Assembly: GCA_949775045.1 (NCBI GenBank)
Contig: OX459108.1
Span: forward strand, 5,397,961 to 5,461,960
DNA from: Metridium senile
Lineage: Eukaryota > Cnidaria > Anthozoa > Actiniaria > Metridiidae
Reading direction: 5' to 3'
DNA: 64,000 nt
Positions 1 to 11,900 of this stretch are shown piece after piece (positions within the stretch are counted from its first letter, which is position 1; the number at the start of each line of letters is the position of its first letter). The notes under the pieces are model-generated. The model worked only from the letters and a program-made list of their open reading frames with translations. It made no database searches and had not been told where the DNA came from. The position numbers and the translations under genes are program-made.

Positions 1-36
1 TAAGTTTTCAGTACTGAAGCTATCACAAGAAATCGC

Positions 37-180
37 GTTTACCGGCTACTCAGATGACACTATAAATAAACGGTAAACGGAAAACGATTGGCTAACAAGA
101 AATCATGACGGTAAATGATTGGCCAACAATAAATGACCGGAAATGTAAACAGTGTAATCTGAGTAGTCGATGCTGTAAAC
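37..180. repeat. Small imperfect inverted repeat (foldback) at the promoter
   Basis: The left end GTTTACCGGCTACTCAGAT is mirrored by ATCTGAGTAGTCGATGCTGTAAAC-type sequence at the right end. Between them lie a TATAAATA box (61-68) and two ATTGG (inverted CCAAT) motifs. It lies 85 bases before the first start codon of the gene at 265, so it may supply that gene's core promoter. That role is an inference from position. Confidence 0.5.
61..68 (+). promoter_or_regulatory. Possible TATA box of the gene starting at 265
   Basis: TATAAATA lies about 200 bases upstream of the start codon and is flanked by ATTGG motifs at about 90 and 119. The distance fits a 5' UTR of about 170 nt. No transcript evidence is available. 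Confidence 0.3.
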
Positions 181-264
181 ACTATTCCTCGTGGTCTTTA
201 AAGCTGGTCTTTAAAGCCATCTTGTTTGAGTTCTATTGATCAGTGCTATTGCTAAATAATTACA

Positions 265-1553
265 ATGTCTGAAGTGTTCACAACACCCTGTCACTTATGT
301 GCAGACAAAAAAGGGTTCAAGAGTCGGAAGGCGCTGCAGACACACTACGACAAACGACATCCTGGCCATGATCTTGGTTTCTGCGTATTCTTTAGGAATG
401 ATGCGGACCGGATAGAAGTTCCAATGCCTAAGAAAATCAAGGGAGTAGGAAAGGCAAAGTATCTGGACTGGCTTTCTGTTTTAGTAGAGTGCATCAATTC
501 ATCACATTATCCACGAGCTCCAGGTAAAGTATGAGAGCAATAGCATAAGCTTTCCAAGCAGACATATCGTTTATATATGAAACATACTGATAGATGTTGA
601 GATAAAAAGTAATTGATTGTTTTATCTTAGTTTAGTTCATTCTATGGTGATTTTGAAATCAGGCGATTTATTTTCATCTATTTTAGACGCGCTACACAGG
701 AATCCCGTAACACTACTTTTATTTATTTACTGATACTGGAGGAAAAGAGGGACTGATTGTATAGTCTAATGATCCATCATTTTCAAAAGTCCTTTGATTT
801 TTATGCTTTACATTTCAAATGCAAGTATCTCAACTTCTAACTAAAGCTTTTACATGTTAAATTCTGCCAAAAAAACATATAAATATAAAATATGAAAATA
901 TAAAAAAGTTAAAATAGAAAGAGATTAGTTCTGCTTTATTCATATAATGAATTTCTATTTCCCTATATTTATTTAAAGGCTTATTTGTAATTTTGTATAT
1001 GATGAAGTAAGGGTCTTGCAATTAGGTATATAAATACAATAGTAATTTCACATTCTAAATCAGTTGTATCATTACACTCATAGGAAAATGGTACCACATG
1101 GACTTCCCAAATGTCCCTATGGAGTATCTAATGCACCTATTGAGCAAGATTGGAATTCAAGGGCCAAACACAGTGAAAGAGGCCAAACATGTTAAGTTTC
1201 CTGTCTGGAAGGAAAGAGTAATCAAGGTCTCTTATAAAACCACAGAGCAAAGAAACCTTGTAGCAGCTCTGTCTGAACAGAATAAAAGAACACTTACCCT
1301 TACCAAAGCTTTTAAAGGTATGGAGGAGGTTAACCCTGCATGTATAGCAACCCGACTTGTCGGAAGAGCCGCACTAGAAGCAGCAAAAATGGACCAGGAT
1401 CTGAACATCCCTACAAAGCGCTCAGAAATAAAGGTTGGGGAAGGGGAGGGAAGGGCCACAAGGGAATGTGAACTGATATGGTGGCCTTTGTATGAGGACA
1501 GAAGAATGGGAAAACTGACAGTCCGTCTTTATATTGCAAAAGTAGACATATAA
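265..1553 (+). CDS. Two-exon gene: C2H2-finger N-terminus plus unknown domain, 242 aa
   Basis: Exon 1 is 265-523 and ends in phase 1 at CCAG|GTAAAG. Exon 2 is 1084-1553, after a CACTCATAG acceptor. Joining 523 to 1084 gives a Gly codon and leads in frame into K-W-Y-H-M-D-F. The intron is 560 bp. Residues 9-31 hold a C2H2-like unit (C-x2-C, then H-x4-H, in HLCADKKGFKSRK...THYDKRH). The rest (about 90-242) is a basic, compact region of no family I recognise. Both exons are open, the splice phases match and a polyadenylation signal follows, so the gene looks intact. It could be a lineage-specific DNA-binding factor or a domesticated transposon gene. The sequence does not decide between these. 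Confidence 0.75.
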
Positions 1554-1567
1554 AAAAAAATGTTCAA

Positions 1568-1573
1568 AATAAA
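1568..1573 (+). terminator. Polyadenylation signal AATAAA of the two-exon gene
   Basis: A canonical AATAAA occurs 15 bases after the TAA stop at 1551-1553. It is the first such hexamer downstream. Confidence 0.5.
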
Positions 1574-2300
1574 TTGGTATTCACTATCAATGGAATGTTA
1601 TCACTGTTTGACAATCTCCTAATGCCTAGTTTTTGGAATATATAATAATCTATGTATAGATTTAAAAAAAGAACACTTATAATTTGAATCATTCAATTTT
1701 TTTAAATTCAATTTCAATTTAATTGTATTCCACACCACCTAGAGTTACAAAAAATAATATTCCAAAAATATAGTAATTCAATCTTTATTATAAAATATGA
1801 GATTAAACAAATGAAATTTGCCATTTCGATAGAAATTTTCAAGTATACTGTAGGCTGCTGAATGTATGAGTCTTGCAAACTACACAATTTTGTAGGAATA
1901 ATGGCTTGTGAGCCACATATTGAAGACTCATGTTCATTGTACATTTTGGTACTTTTAAAAAAATTATGACAGTGTGACTACTTTTAAAAAGCAAAGCCAC
2001 CCACCCGGTAGACAAATTTTCCACAAACTATCAAATCATGCTCTAGGATTTTAACAATAGAATAATTACAAAGATCAAATTAATGTTGATGGAAAAACTA
2101 TTTTGAATGATATATCTGTAAAAATTATATTGTTACAATGCTTGAACATGATTAAACAATTTGAGGAAAATTTGTCTCGGTGGCTTTGGTTGGAGTAGTC
2201 ACACTGTAAATTATTTTGTTATATTTATTAAAAATTGCAAGAACATTGTCATGGAATAATAAAAACAAAACATGAAATAATAATGAAATTTACATATATA
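1574..2300. other. AT-rich intergenic stretch, nothing recognised
   Basis: Short open frames occur on the minus strand, but they have no domain, splice pattern or repeat partner in the window. Confidence 0.6.
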
Positions 2301-2603
2301 TATCTTATTAGACAGTTTGATGTTTAATATGGCTGGATATTTTACGAGTGAAACGCTGTATTTTGACGAGCCTTCGGGCGAGTCAAAATGGAAGTTAACG
2401 AGTAAAATATACAGCCATATTACACATTAAACTGTTTAATAAGTTATTTATTATCCAATCAAAAGGTTTTTGTTCTTTTATGATGCAAAATGTTGTTTTA
2501 CTTGAGCGCTAGATAGACGAGTAAAAATATCGCTGGATATTTTTACTCGATCCAGTCCTACTCCTGCTATATTTTTACTCGTCTATGACTAGTTGGATAA
2601 TAA
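2301..2603. repeat. Two adjacent foldback repeats (MITE-like)
   Basis: The first unit (2301-2446) has ends TATCTTATTAGACAGTTT and its near complement AAACTGTTTAATAAGTTA, with a GACGAGTCAAAAT/ACGAGTAAAATAT core. The second (about 2447-2603) is bracketed by TTATTATCCAA and TTGGATAATAA and repeats GACGAGTAAAAATAT in both orientations. The shared ACGAGTAAAATAT motif suggests one family, inserted or duplicated in tandem. Confidence 0.7.
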
Positions 2604-2927
2604 AGGAATATATAACCCAAACCAACCTTTTTATCTTTATAACATATAATATATGATATGTGTTGAGTTCAAGTAACACAGGGAATATGTACATAGTTTT
2701 CTGTATTCTTTATCTTTAAAGTACATACTGTAGGAGGTACATAGGTTTCTGTATTCTTTATCAGTACATACTGTACATACCGGTACTTTAATTTCAATCA
2801 AGTTTTAGGGTGTTTTCTTTTTCTTTTTATGTGTGCATCAAGATTGTTACAAATATTACTTTATAGTACATCACAAAAAATAAGTACAAAAAATAGAGCG
2901 TATAAGATTTATTGGTGTATATTAAAC

Positions 2928-3283
2928 AATTATTGGATGAGGTTGAGCATGATATCGTAATTTATAAATTATCAAGACCGAGGTCTGTGTTATCTGCCGA
3001 AGCCTCCTGACTCGAGGTCTTGATAATTTATGATATCATGCGGAAACCGAATTCAATAATTGTTTTATTATACATTTTTTAAAGTAAAATTACAATTATA
3101 ATCAGGTAAAAGAGACAATAACAAGCAAATCTCACTGCCATTTTCACATCAACTCCCTGACAACGGAGAGAGCCTGGGAACTTGACAGTGATAACTACAG
3201 ATAGTGCAATTATCACTGTCAAGTTCACATGCTACTCAGATTTAGCTGTGTGCTCTCGGCCAATCAGATTCAATGTAGTTAGT
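2928..3283. repeat. Foldback repeat family P, copy 1
   Basis: A palindrome (2928-3062) starts CAATTATTGGATGAGGTTG and ends AATTCAATAATTG, with ATTATCAAGACC arms. It is followed by a 220-base tail holding a perfect internal hairpin (AACTTGACAGTGATAA with its complement). The whole unit, palindrome plus tail, recurs at 34432-34788, so it is one dispersed element and not a chance hairpin. Confidence 0.8.
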
Positions 3284-3285
3284 AA

Positions 3286-3381
<96 letters not shown>
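3284..3381. repeat. (AAT)n microsatellite, probably the tail of a minus-strand LINE
   Basis: About 32 AAT/TAA units are followed by AACTTTATTTTATAAATG. Read on the minus strand this is AAATAAAGTT(ATT)n, the same tail form as at 51913 and 61880. In repeat copy 2 (34432-34788) the flanking sequence continues without this tract, so the tract marks an insertion. Confidence 0.75.
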
Positions 3382-3399
3382 TTTATTTTATAAATGTAT

Positions 3400-3852
3400 A
3401 ATAAATTATAATTATCATTTGTCTATGGGAATGATTTGTAATTAGTGCATAATGGACTATACATATGTTTTCCCTAACCTTCAAAGTATATACAATTTCA
3501 AGTGAAACATTAGACCGTGAAAATGAACAAATGCGACACACAAAAACACAGTTAGAATATCATTAAGATAAAAAAAGTATTAGAATATGTGTACCTTAGA
3601 TAATTTGAAAAGGCAACTGTATTTTGGGAGCAGATTTATGGGCAATTACACCTAAGAGCAGCTGAAATACTTAGATGAAGTGTGTAAAGTATATGTTATT
3701 AGAAGACTAGAAAAATGTACTTCAAGAGCAGATGTACGGGCGACAACACCTGTTACTTCTGCTACTCTACTCTCAGGTGAGTAACCTTAAGAGCATCTGA
3801 AATACTTAGAAAATTGCAACTTGAGAGTTGCCTTCTCTAAATAATTAAGGTA
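3400..3852. other. Intergenic, no gene seen
   Basis: It contains a poorly conserved repeated motif with GGGCRAYWACACCT and GAGCAGMTGAAATACTTAGA cores (3640-3680 and 3728-3815). This is an old local duplication. Confidence 0.4.
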
Positions 3853-3958
<106 letters not shown>

Positions 3959-4673
3959 ATTAAATAAATATTAAATAAATATTAAATAAATATTAAATAA
4001 ATATTAAATAAATATTAAATAAATATTAAATAAATATTAAATAAATATTAAATAAATATTAAATAAATATTAAATAAATATTAAATAAATAAATATTAAA
4101 TAAATAAATATTAAATAAATAAATATTAAATAAATAAATATTAAATAAATAAATATTAAATAAATAAATATTAAATAAATAAATATTAAATAAATAAATA
4201 TTAAATAAATAAATATTAAATAAATAAATATTAAATAAATAAATATTAAATAAATAAATATTAAATAAATAAATATTAAATAAATAAATATTAAATAAAT
4301 AAATATTAAATAAATAAATATTAAATAAATAAATATTAAATAAATAAATATTAAATAAATAAATATTAAATAAATAAATATTAAATAAATAAATATTAAA
4401 TAAATATTAAATAAATAAATATTAAATAAATAAATATTAAATAAATAAATATTAAATAAATAAATATTAAATAAATATTAAATAAATATTAAATAAATAT
4501 TAAATAAATATTAAATAAATATTAAATAAATATTAAATAAATATTAAATAAATATTAAATAAATATTAAATAAATATTAAATAAATATTAAATAAATATT
4601 AAATAAATAAATATTAAATAAATAAATATTAAATAAATAAATATTAAATAAATAAATATTAAATAAATAAATA
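3959..4673. repeat. Higher-order AT satellite built from 11-bp and 15-bp units
   Basis: Blocks of an 11-mer (TTAAATAAATA) alternate with blocks of a 15-mer (the same unit plus one AAAT). The order is 11-mers to about 4080, 15-mers to about 4400, mixed units to about 4470, 11-mers to about 4600, then 15-mers to the end. The array stops 15 bases from the stop codon of the minus-strand gene. Confidence 0.95.
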
Positions 4674-4687
4674 CCGAATTGTACAGT

Positions 4688-5989
4688 TTACACTGCATTA
4701 TGGCTCTTCCAGTGGAGAATTGTCAGCATCAAGAGTTTTCTAAGATGCCTCATTTGACCAAAGTTCCAATGAAACTTCCCAGCAATGGACAAACCTTTCT
4801 GTACAAAATCTGTTGCTGAAAGAACAACTCCCACGCCACAACTTCCAGATCCTTCCCCAGCAAACGCTGACATGCATTGGGATGGCATTCCAAATCGTTG
4901 GTATGTCTGAATCGAGTCCCAAAATCTTGATTGAAATGGTATGGCAGTGGGTTGTACATACAAGAGCATGTCCAGAGCACTTTTTACGGATGCGAGAATG
5001 TGGTTGTCCAGATTTATTCTAAGACCATCATCAAAGAGGAATCTTTGATTAGTGACATCCACAACAAATAAACCCCAGTGTGAGCCATTCATATGGACTG
5101 GTAATAAAACTATTTCACAATTTGTTAAGTTTGCCGAGCCAATGACACCAGAGAATTTTTCACATACAAAGTTATTGTCAGAACTTTCTAGCCAAGAAAA
5201 CATTTCTGATGGCAAGTACAATGTTGTCTCATTACCATTGGGTCTTTCAAGTTCAATAACCTTGCAGATAACAGTGTCGATGATAAAGTTATCAAGATAA
5301 CGCTCTTCAGTAAGGGTGACAAATGACTGCAAGTCTATGGATTTTGAGCCGGCTTTCAGTAAAGTTTGGTCTCTATTACAATCCCACAGAACTTCCTGTA
5401 TGCACTTCTTCTCCACGTCAGACAAACCGTCATTTTTGTTAAGCCAGAGTTGCTCACCGCGTATTTCAAGTTCTACTCTTCTAACCTCACACATTTTTAA
5501 CAGCAAATGAATTCCATCTTTTGAGAAGCAGCCAAAATTTCCAATAATGACAGCTAATACTTTCTTGTCATCTCTCATTTCCTTACCAGCTCGTTTGATA
5601 TCAGTTTCAGGTGGTCTAGCTGCTATGGACAAAGGGTCTGTTTCTATAAAAGGACCATAGCATTTGATGAAGCTGATTTGGTGTGCATTAATACACCCAA
5701 CAGGTGGAATTGGGATGCTGGCAAACTGTTTTCGAGTTAGAGAGGTATTGAGCAATGATGACTGACAATCACTAGTGTTGTCAGAACAATCTTCAACCAG
5801 AATGAGGGTAGTTGGTGTTGGAGTGCTGGCTACCACTTTGGTTTTGAGAGGAGGTTGTGTATTCTTTTTTAAGGCAGGGAAGGCACTTGCTTTCATCGTT
5901 GACGCGGAATTGGCCTTACTTGGTTGAGTACTATGAGCTTTCAATAGAGTGCTGTTCATGGATTTAGCTTTAGGGACAGGCTGGACACC
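4688..5989 (-). CDS. Terminal exon: Ulp1/SENP-type (C48-like) cysteine protease domain
   Basis: The exon begins after a CCTTTTTAG acceptor, in phase 0. It first encodes a Ser/Thr/Pro/Lys linker, then the protease. The catalytic-type residues are in canonical order: His in NGSHWGLFVVD (codon 5080-5078), Asp in FLFDDG about 16 residues later, Gln in GMPSQC, and Cys in GSGSCGVGV (codon 4840-4838). This matches the H-D-Q-C layout of enzymes that process SUMO-type modifiers, and of Ulp1 domains carried by CACTA/KDZ-like transposons. All four residues are present, so activity is possible. The plus-strand open frames across this exon are shadows. Confidence 0.85.
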   Translation of the reverse strand, partial: GVQPVPKAKSMNSTLLKAHSTQPSKANSASTMKASAFPALKKNTQPPLKTKVVASTPTPTTLILVEDCSDNTSDCQSSLLNTSLTRKQFASIPIPPVGCINAHQISFIKCYGPFIETDPLSIAARPPETDIKRAGKEMRDDKKVLAVIIGNFGCFSKDGIHLLLKMCEVRRVELEIRGEQLWLNKNDGLSDVEKKCIQEVLWDCNRDQTLLKAGSKSIDLQSFVTLTEERYLDNFIIDTVICKVIELERPNGNETTLYLPSEMFSWLESSDNNFVCEKFSGVIGSANLTNCEIVLLPVHMNGSHWGLFVVDVTNQRFLFDDGLRINLDNHILASVKSALDMLLYVQPTAIPFQSRFWDSIQTYQRFGMPSQCMSAFAGEGSGSCGVGVVLSATDFVQKGLSIAGKFHWNFGQMRHLRKLLMLTILHWKSHNAV

Positions 5990-8900
5990 CTAAAAAGGTT
6001 TAGGAATTTGTTTTTCAATATACATTATTTATAATAACAAAGTTAAAATTCATAGGTTGTGCACCTAGCCCCTTGTTACGAGTCATTATCATCCATTTAA
6101 GAGTGACATCAACCCACAAATTATACTAAAACTTTGCTACGCTGTAGTTAATTTATATTTATAAAATCATCAAGCAAAACTTGATATCTGGGACATGAAA
6201 ACATAGTATTTTGTCTTTGAAATTATTCAAGGGTTGAAGTCATTTTTTCAAATGCTTTTAGCTCATAACTCATAACTAATAGAAATACAAATCCCCTTTC
6301 TCTATGTATCAGTTTTTATAATAATAATTGACTACTAAAAAGAAGCCAGGTGTATTTTAATGCAATTACCATGTACATATTCAGAGAAAGTTAGAATTTA
6401 CATAACAGGTTCCCATTTAAATCTGTACTTTCCCATTTAAATCTGTACTTATGCAAATTGTATTGATGTGTGCTAAACACACAGATCAACCCATCAGAGA
6501 AGTTCACTTCAGAAATAATATACTCTGGTTGGTTGATCAGTGTGTTTAGCACACATCAATACAATTTGCATAAGTACAGATTTAAATTGGAACCTGTTAC
6601 ACATGATTCTATAAACAGCAATGAGGCACTTACTTTCAGTGTTGATGTGGAACAGGCCTTTTTTGGTTGAGTACTGTCACTAGCTGCTGGAGTGTGGGTC
6701 ATCACTTTAGTTTTAGAGAGAGGCTGGACATCCTTCTCTACGGCAAGACAGGTTCTTACTTTATTTTCTAAAGGGGAACTTTCATCACTTGGATGAGCTA
6801 TTGGTAATGGGTTAGGATTCTTGACAAATTGCTCTCTAAATTTGTTTTCCCAGGTACTATGGTCATAATGGTAGCTGTCACGTGGATCATTATCCTCGCA
6901 AACCCTAGTTCCCTGCCCAGTAATGTACTCATATTTCAGTGAATCTGGACCATAAAGTGTTCTGAATAATGTTGTCATGATTTGGATCCAAGATTTGTCT
7001 TCTTCTGACCAAGTTACTGCCTTTTTCTTCCACCCACAACCTCTGTAATGGAAGAATTTCTTACCTAAAAATCAGAAAATATACTTACATAAATATAAAA
7101 AATTAACCTTTATAACTTAATTAACTAATAATTAATTGCTTAATTAACAGTTAATTAATGGATTAAGCTTTTGTCTGAGTACTTTTTGAGTGGATAGCTA
7201 AGTGCATCAAGCTTGTGCATATTCAGACTTAGTCTTGTGTATAATGACATATTTACTTTTTCCAATAATTAATAGTTGAATAAATCAATCAATAAGCAGA
7301 TAAAAAGAATAAGAAAAGAAGAATAAAGAGAAGAGTGTGTTTTTAATGTAAGTAATTTAACATTATTATAAACCAGTTCCTGTCTCCATGTTACTTGGTA
7401 TAAACACTTCTATTTCATGTCGAATTTATCTGCTTACCCTCATCTATAGCAACTTGAGCTTCATGGAATTGTTTGCGAAGAGACAGCATTGTTCTTGATA
7501 GCCAATGTACAACTATTTGCTCAACTAACAGGAAGAAAATTTAAAAACATAAATTAACAAGTGTTAAAGGTAGTCAAGATATGAGCACACAACTGTTAAT
7601 TGTGTTAATGTAATGCAAAGACGTCTGTAAAAAATAATATGTTTCTGACAAATGAGGAAGTTTATAGTTTAAAGTTGAAGTTGGAGATAAAATAACAGGA
7701 TATAAATATTTGAATGTTTAATTTTCCCAAATCGTTTGACAGTATCCATACTAAAGAACATTGGGGTAATAGTTTTTTGTTGTAGCTTGAAACATTCCAT
7801 ACATCAAACCTTTTCAGTTTTTGAGAAAAAAAAAGAATATATACTAACTTGATTGACTGACATCAACTTTGTCATGGCTTGAAGCTCTTGAATATAATGC
7901 TCTGTGTTCCTTGTGTGATGCCTCAAACCCTTGATTAGAATACATTGTCAAAGAGCGGTGCATCCGCAGCTGTGTTGCAGCATGCTCCACTACATGGTGA
8001 ACATAATCACCTCCCCCTAACGAGACACCATAAACATGACGGAGAAGAAAGCCCCAAAGTTTACACTAAAAGCAAGCAAAACATATTAGTTATTCATAAA
8101 GCACAGCTGACCACAGCATTTCAACTTCATTGTAGTTGTTTGCATTTAATTAAGAACACATGACACTAAAAGTTCTCATTCAAGTGACTGTTCCAATATA
8201 TATTGCAAGGTACTCATCAATTATTGTAGGAGCTCTGCCCATCATCTGTTAATATGTTTAACATTAATACTTACCTTGATATCAAAGATATCAATGGCCT
8301 CATTTTCTCCCTCTTTGAATGTTTTTTTTAGTCATGGTGGATTCAATTTCTTTCCAGCAATCAAATATCTATTTCAAAAAAGAAATTTACAATAAGATTT
8401 GACTAGCTAAAGTAAGGAATAAAAGCTCATTACTTTGCTAACCTGTACATGAAGAAACTGACATGCATTCAAGACATACATTTTTTCAAAAATTCTATAA
8501 ACTGATCATTGACAAGTAAATACTATGTACATTGACTTATCTATTTAGTCATGACAACTTTTAGCCATGTGAACAAATCTGTTTAATGGATAAGGTTGTA
8601 TGGCTTTTGAATATTTATTACTACCATGTGATAGAGTGGTTTCCTCAAAGATGCAGAAATGTGAAAATTAAAGTTTTTTAAGTGTTGTGGACAGATATCC
8701 CTCACCTTTTTGATGTTATCAATTTGTAATGTCGCTGCCAGTTTTGCCATAGCATTCTCATTTCTTGAATCAGATGTCTTTGTTGGAACCTTCTTTTTGC
8801 GCTTTCTGGGTGGACTGCAAACTTGAGAATCCAACTCTTCACATGAAAGGAACTTTTCTTCAATTTCCTCCAGCTGCTTTGTCCAGACAGTAATCTCGTT

Positions 8901-11900
8901 CTCAATAAAGCTTTTCAATGCTGAGAAGAAATGACAAATTCAAATTGAATGACAGACATGATGTTTGATGTCATCCCTATCTATAAGTCAAATGATAGCA
9001 TTATTGAATGTGCAGAAAGATTGATGCATTGAAGGCAATGTAATTTCAGATAAAATCAGAACCAATTAGAACACTTAATCGCTTTCAATATATCACAGAA
9101 ACTCATAAGGGAGAGAACTAAATGAAATGAATCACAATATTCTGCTGCATGTAACACAATAAATGTCTCAATCCCCTTACAAGTGTTTGTATATAAGGAA
9201 TGTTTTATATTGATCGAGACAAAGGGACAAGTAAAAATTAACCAAACTATAATATAAGGGAAGAAATATAACTCAATTAATCTCTTTTAATTAATGATGC
9301 AATGTACCTGGTGTAGTTTTTAAAGCAACAGTTTCTTGGTAATCTCCAAAGTCTCGAATGAATTTGCCCTCTTTAACATAACCCTTCAAATACTAAATAA
9401 AAACATCCAATGCAAATTATATACAAATTATCCTTGCTGAATAAACATTACTGTGGCAGTCATTGACTCAGTTTGTTAACCTACAAGTTTACCATCAATC
9501 AAAAGCATTTAAATTGTTACAGCAGTTCTCAGTCACATGTGCACCGCTCGCATAAAAAGCACCACTATAAAACGTGAAGTTGGTGGACGTCAATCAAACT
9601 GTGTTTACAAGAGGAATGGTGTTTTTACTTCAGTCGCGTTGCGAAACATGTCTGAATTCCTACAACAACCTCTTCGTCGGATTCACCATTCCTTAAGTTG
9701 TAAACACAGTTTGATTGACGTCCACCAACTTCACATTTTATAGCGGTGCTTTTTATGCTAGCGGTGCACGTGTGACTGAGAACTGCTGTAATCAATATAC
9801 AGTAAGTCAGGTTTCTTTAATTGTTGTTATTAGTATATATGCATTGAGTAAAATATGAATAACACATACCGTTATTGTTGAGTTAGTAAATCTCACAGCT
9901 TTTAACACAACAGATTTGCTGGTCCCACTTGCTGATTTATAGTAGGAAACTACTTTGTTAAAGGGCAATGACTGAGTGACAATATCTGTAGAATTTTCCA
10001 TTATTTTCCTTGCAGTATTACCTAGGAAAAATCAAAACAATCAAAATTTAATATCATTCAATTCAATCATTAATTAATCCTACCAAAGAAACAGTAGAAT
10101 AATAATTTATTGTTTGTGAAATGGACAATATTATCAATATTATTCATTTAAGTAACTTTATTTCTATGAATTGACAGGAGAAAATCAATATCAAGTACCT
10201 GAAAAAGATGCCACAGACACGTTAGACTTAGTTATTTCTGTTGTTTGACCTTTTTTCTCTTTTATCACAATTCGGTTTTGCTTTCTAGAGTTCTCGGGAC
10301 CATAGTTTGACAGGGCTTCATTACACTCATCTAGTGCATCACATCTGTGTGCAAATAGGCCCAGTGACCCAAGGAGCTGCTCTACATTTCTCATTGAGCA
10401 ATGCAGAACACAGAGAGCTATGTTGCTTAGTTCTTCATCTAGTAGAAATTCCAAGTCTTTGCGTAAACCAGACCACCTTAAAAAAATACTAATCTTTAAA
10501 TCCACACAAAATAAATCTAATTATTTTCAAATAATAGTTTTGGGAATTAGAGTGAATAAGAAAGCTTTGTACAATTTAATAGTTGATGGCTATGAAAAGA
10601 AAAAACTGAGAACCATTGCCGTGTTATAGTATAGCAATTAAGTCATAGATTGATGATAACAACTTAAACAGGAATGACAGGTTCTGATTTATCAAAAATA
10701 AAGAACAAAATTGCAATTGCAATCATAAATGTACTATTTTATAATTTAAGTTTGGTCATTATTCTCAAAATAGAAAATCATTGTTTTATTTTTATAACAA
10801 CAACAAGGTTTCAGTACCCCCTTAAACTTTATGTAACATTTACATACCTTCCAATGTTGGACTTTGATCTTTTACATGTTTCGCATTTTTCATCAAATGA
10901 ACTATTCCAATGTTGTTTACAAGCCTACAAAAAAAAATGATGAAAAATGAAAAAAAAAGCCTATATTTGAAAAATATATATATTTTGTCCAACTTCAAAA
11001 TCTTGTAACACTTGATATGATACTTATGCTATGCGGACACCCTAGACATAAAGTCGCACTGTGCAGTTTGCAATTAGACAAGTGTTTTTTGGTGTATTCT
11101 TTTGCAATAAAAGCTCAAATCATATGTTTTTTAATAATTTAAGCAAATATGAAAAACTGAGTAATATTTCTGCAAAATCGAGATTAAAAGATATTTTTAC
11201 ATGAGTAAAACGCAAGGTGTGTTTGAATGACAGAATATTATTGCAAACTTCACGTCGCAACATTTGTCTAGGGTGGCTGTGTAGCAATGCAAATGAGGGT
11301 AACATCATTTTTTTTAACACTTCCAGTAAACAAAAAATGTAAATCTGTGCCTTTTCAAAAATGACATCACCAAGGTTATCATAAAATCCATAACAAACTG
11401 CATTTAAATACATAACAACTTCTTAATGCTGTAATATCAAGCAACTCTAATAAATTAGATTCTGAAATATCAACTTACTCGAATGGCAGTACAGAAGGGG
11501 CAGAACTCCAGTTCAATACCACATCCCCCAAGCTGGAAGTTCTCATCCTCTTCCTTTACCAGAAGGAGCAGAAGTGCTTTTAAGTCCAATGTAACTGTTT
11601 CAAGCAAAATTAATAATGCAAGAATGAAAGCAAGTTAATATATTTAATCACAATACTCGGATAGAGGTTTAGAGAATTGGAAATCACTGTTCACACCCAA
11701 CATTATTCATCAAAACAGCCACGTTTTGCTTCCAAAATCTGATAACTAAATAAAAGATTATCATACAGCACATGCTCAAAAATATATTATAATAATTATT
11801 TTATCACTAGCAAACAATATGATAGCCTGTAGCTAAAACCATCATGCACAGCGGTTCTATATATATTCACATTAAAAATCAATCAGTTTGAGAAGAAATC

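Noticed and set aside
3182..3445. 87-codon plus-strand frame with a long isoleucine run
   Set aside because: The run is the (AAT)n tract translated and the start lies in repeat family P; not a gene.
4813..5510. Three plus-strand frames of 64-82 codons
   Set aside because: They lie antisense to the protease exon, whose motifs prove the minus strand is the coding one.
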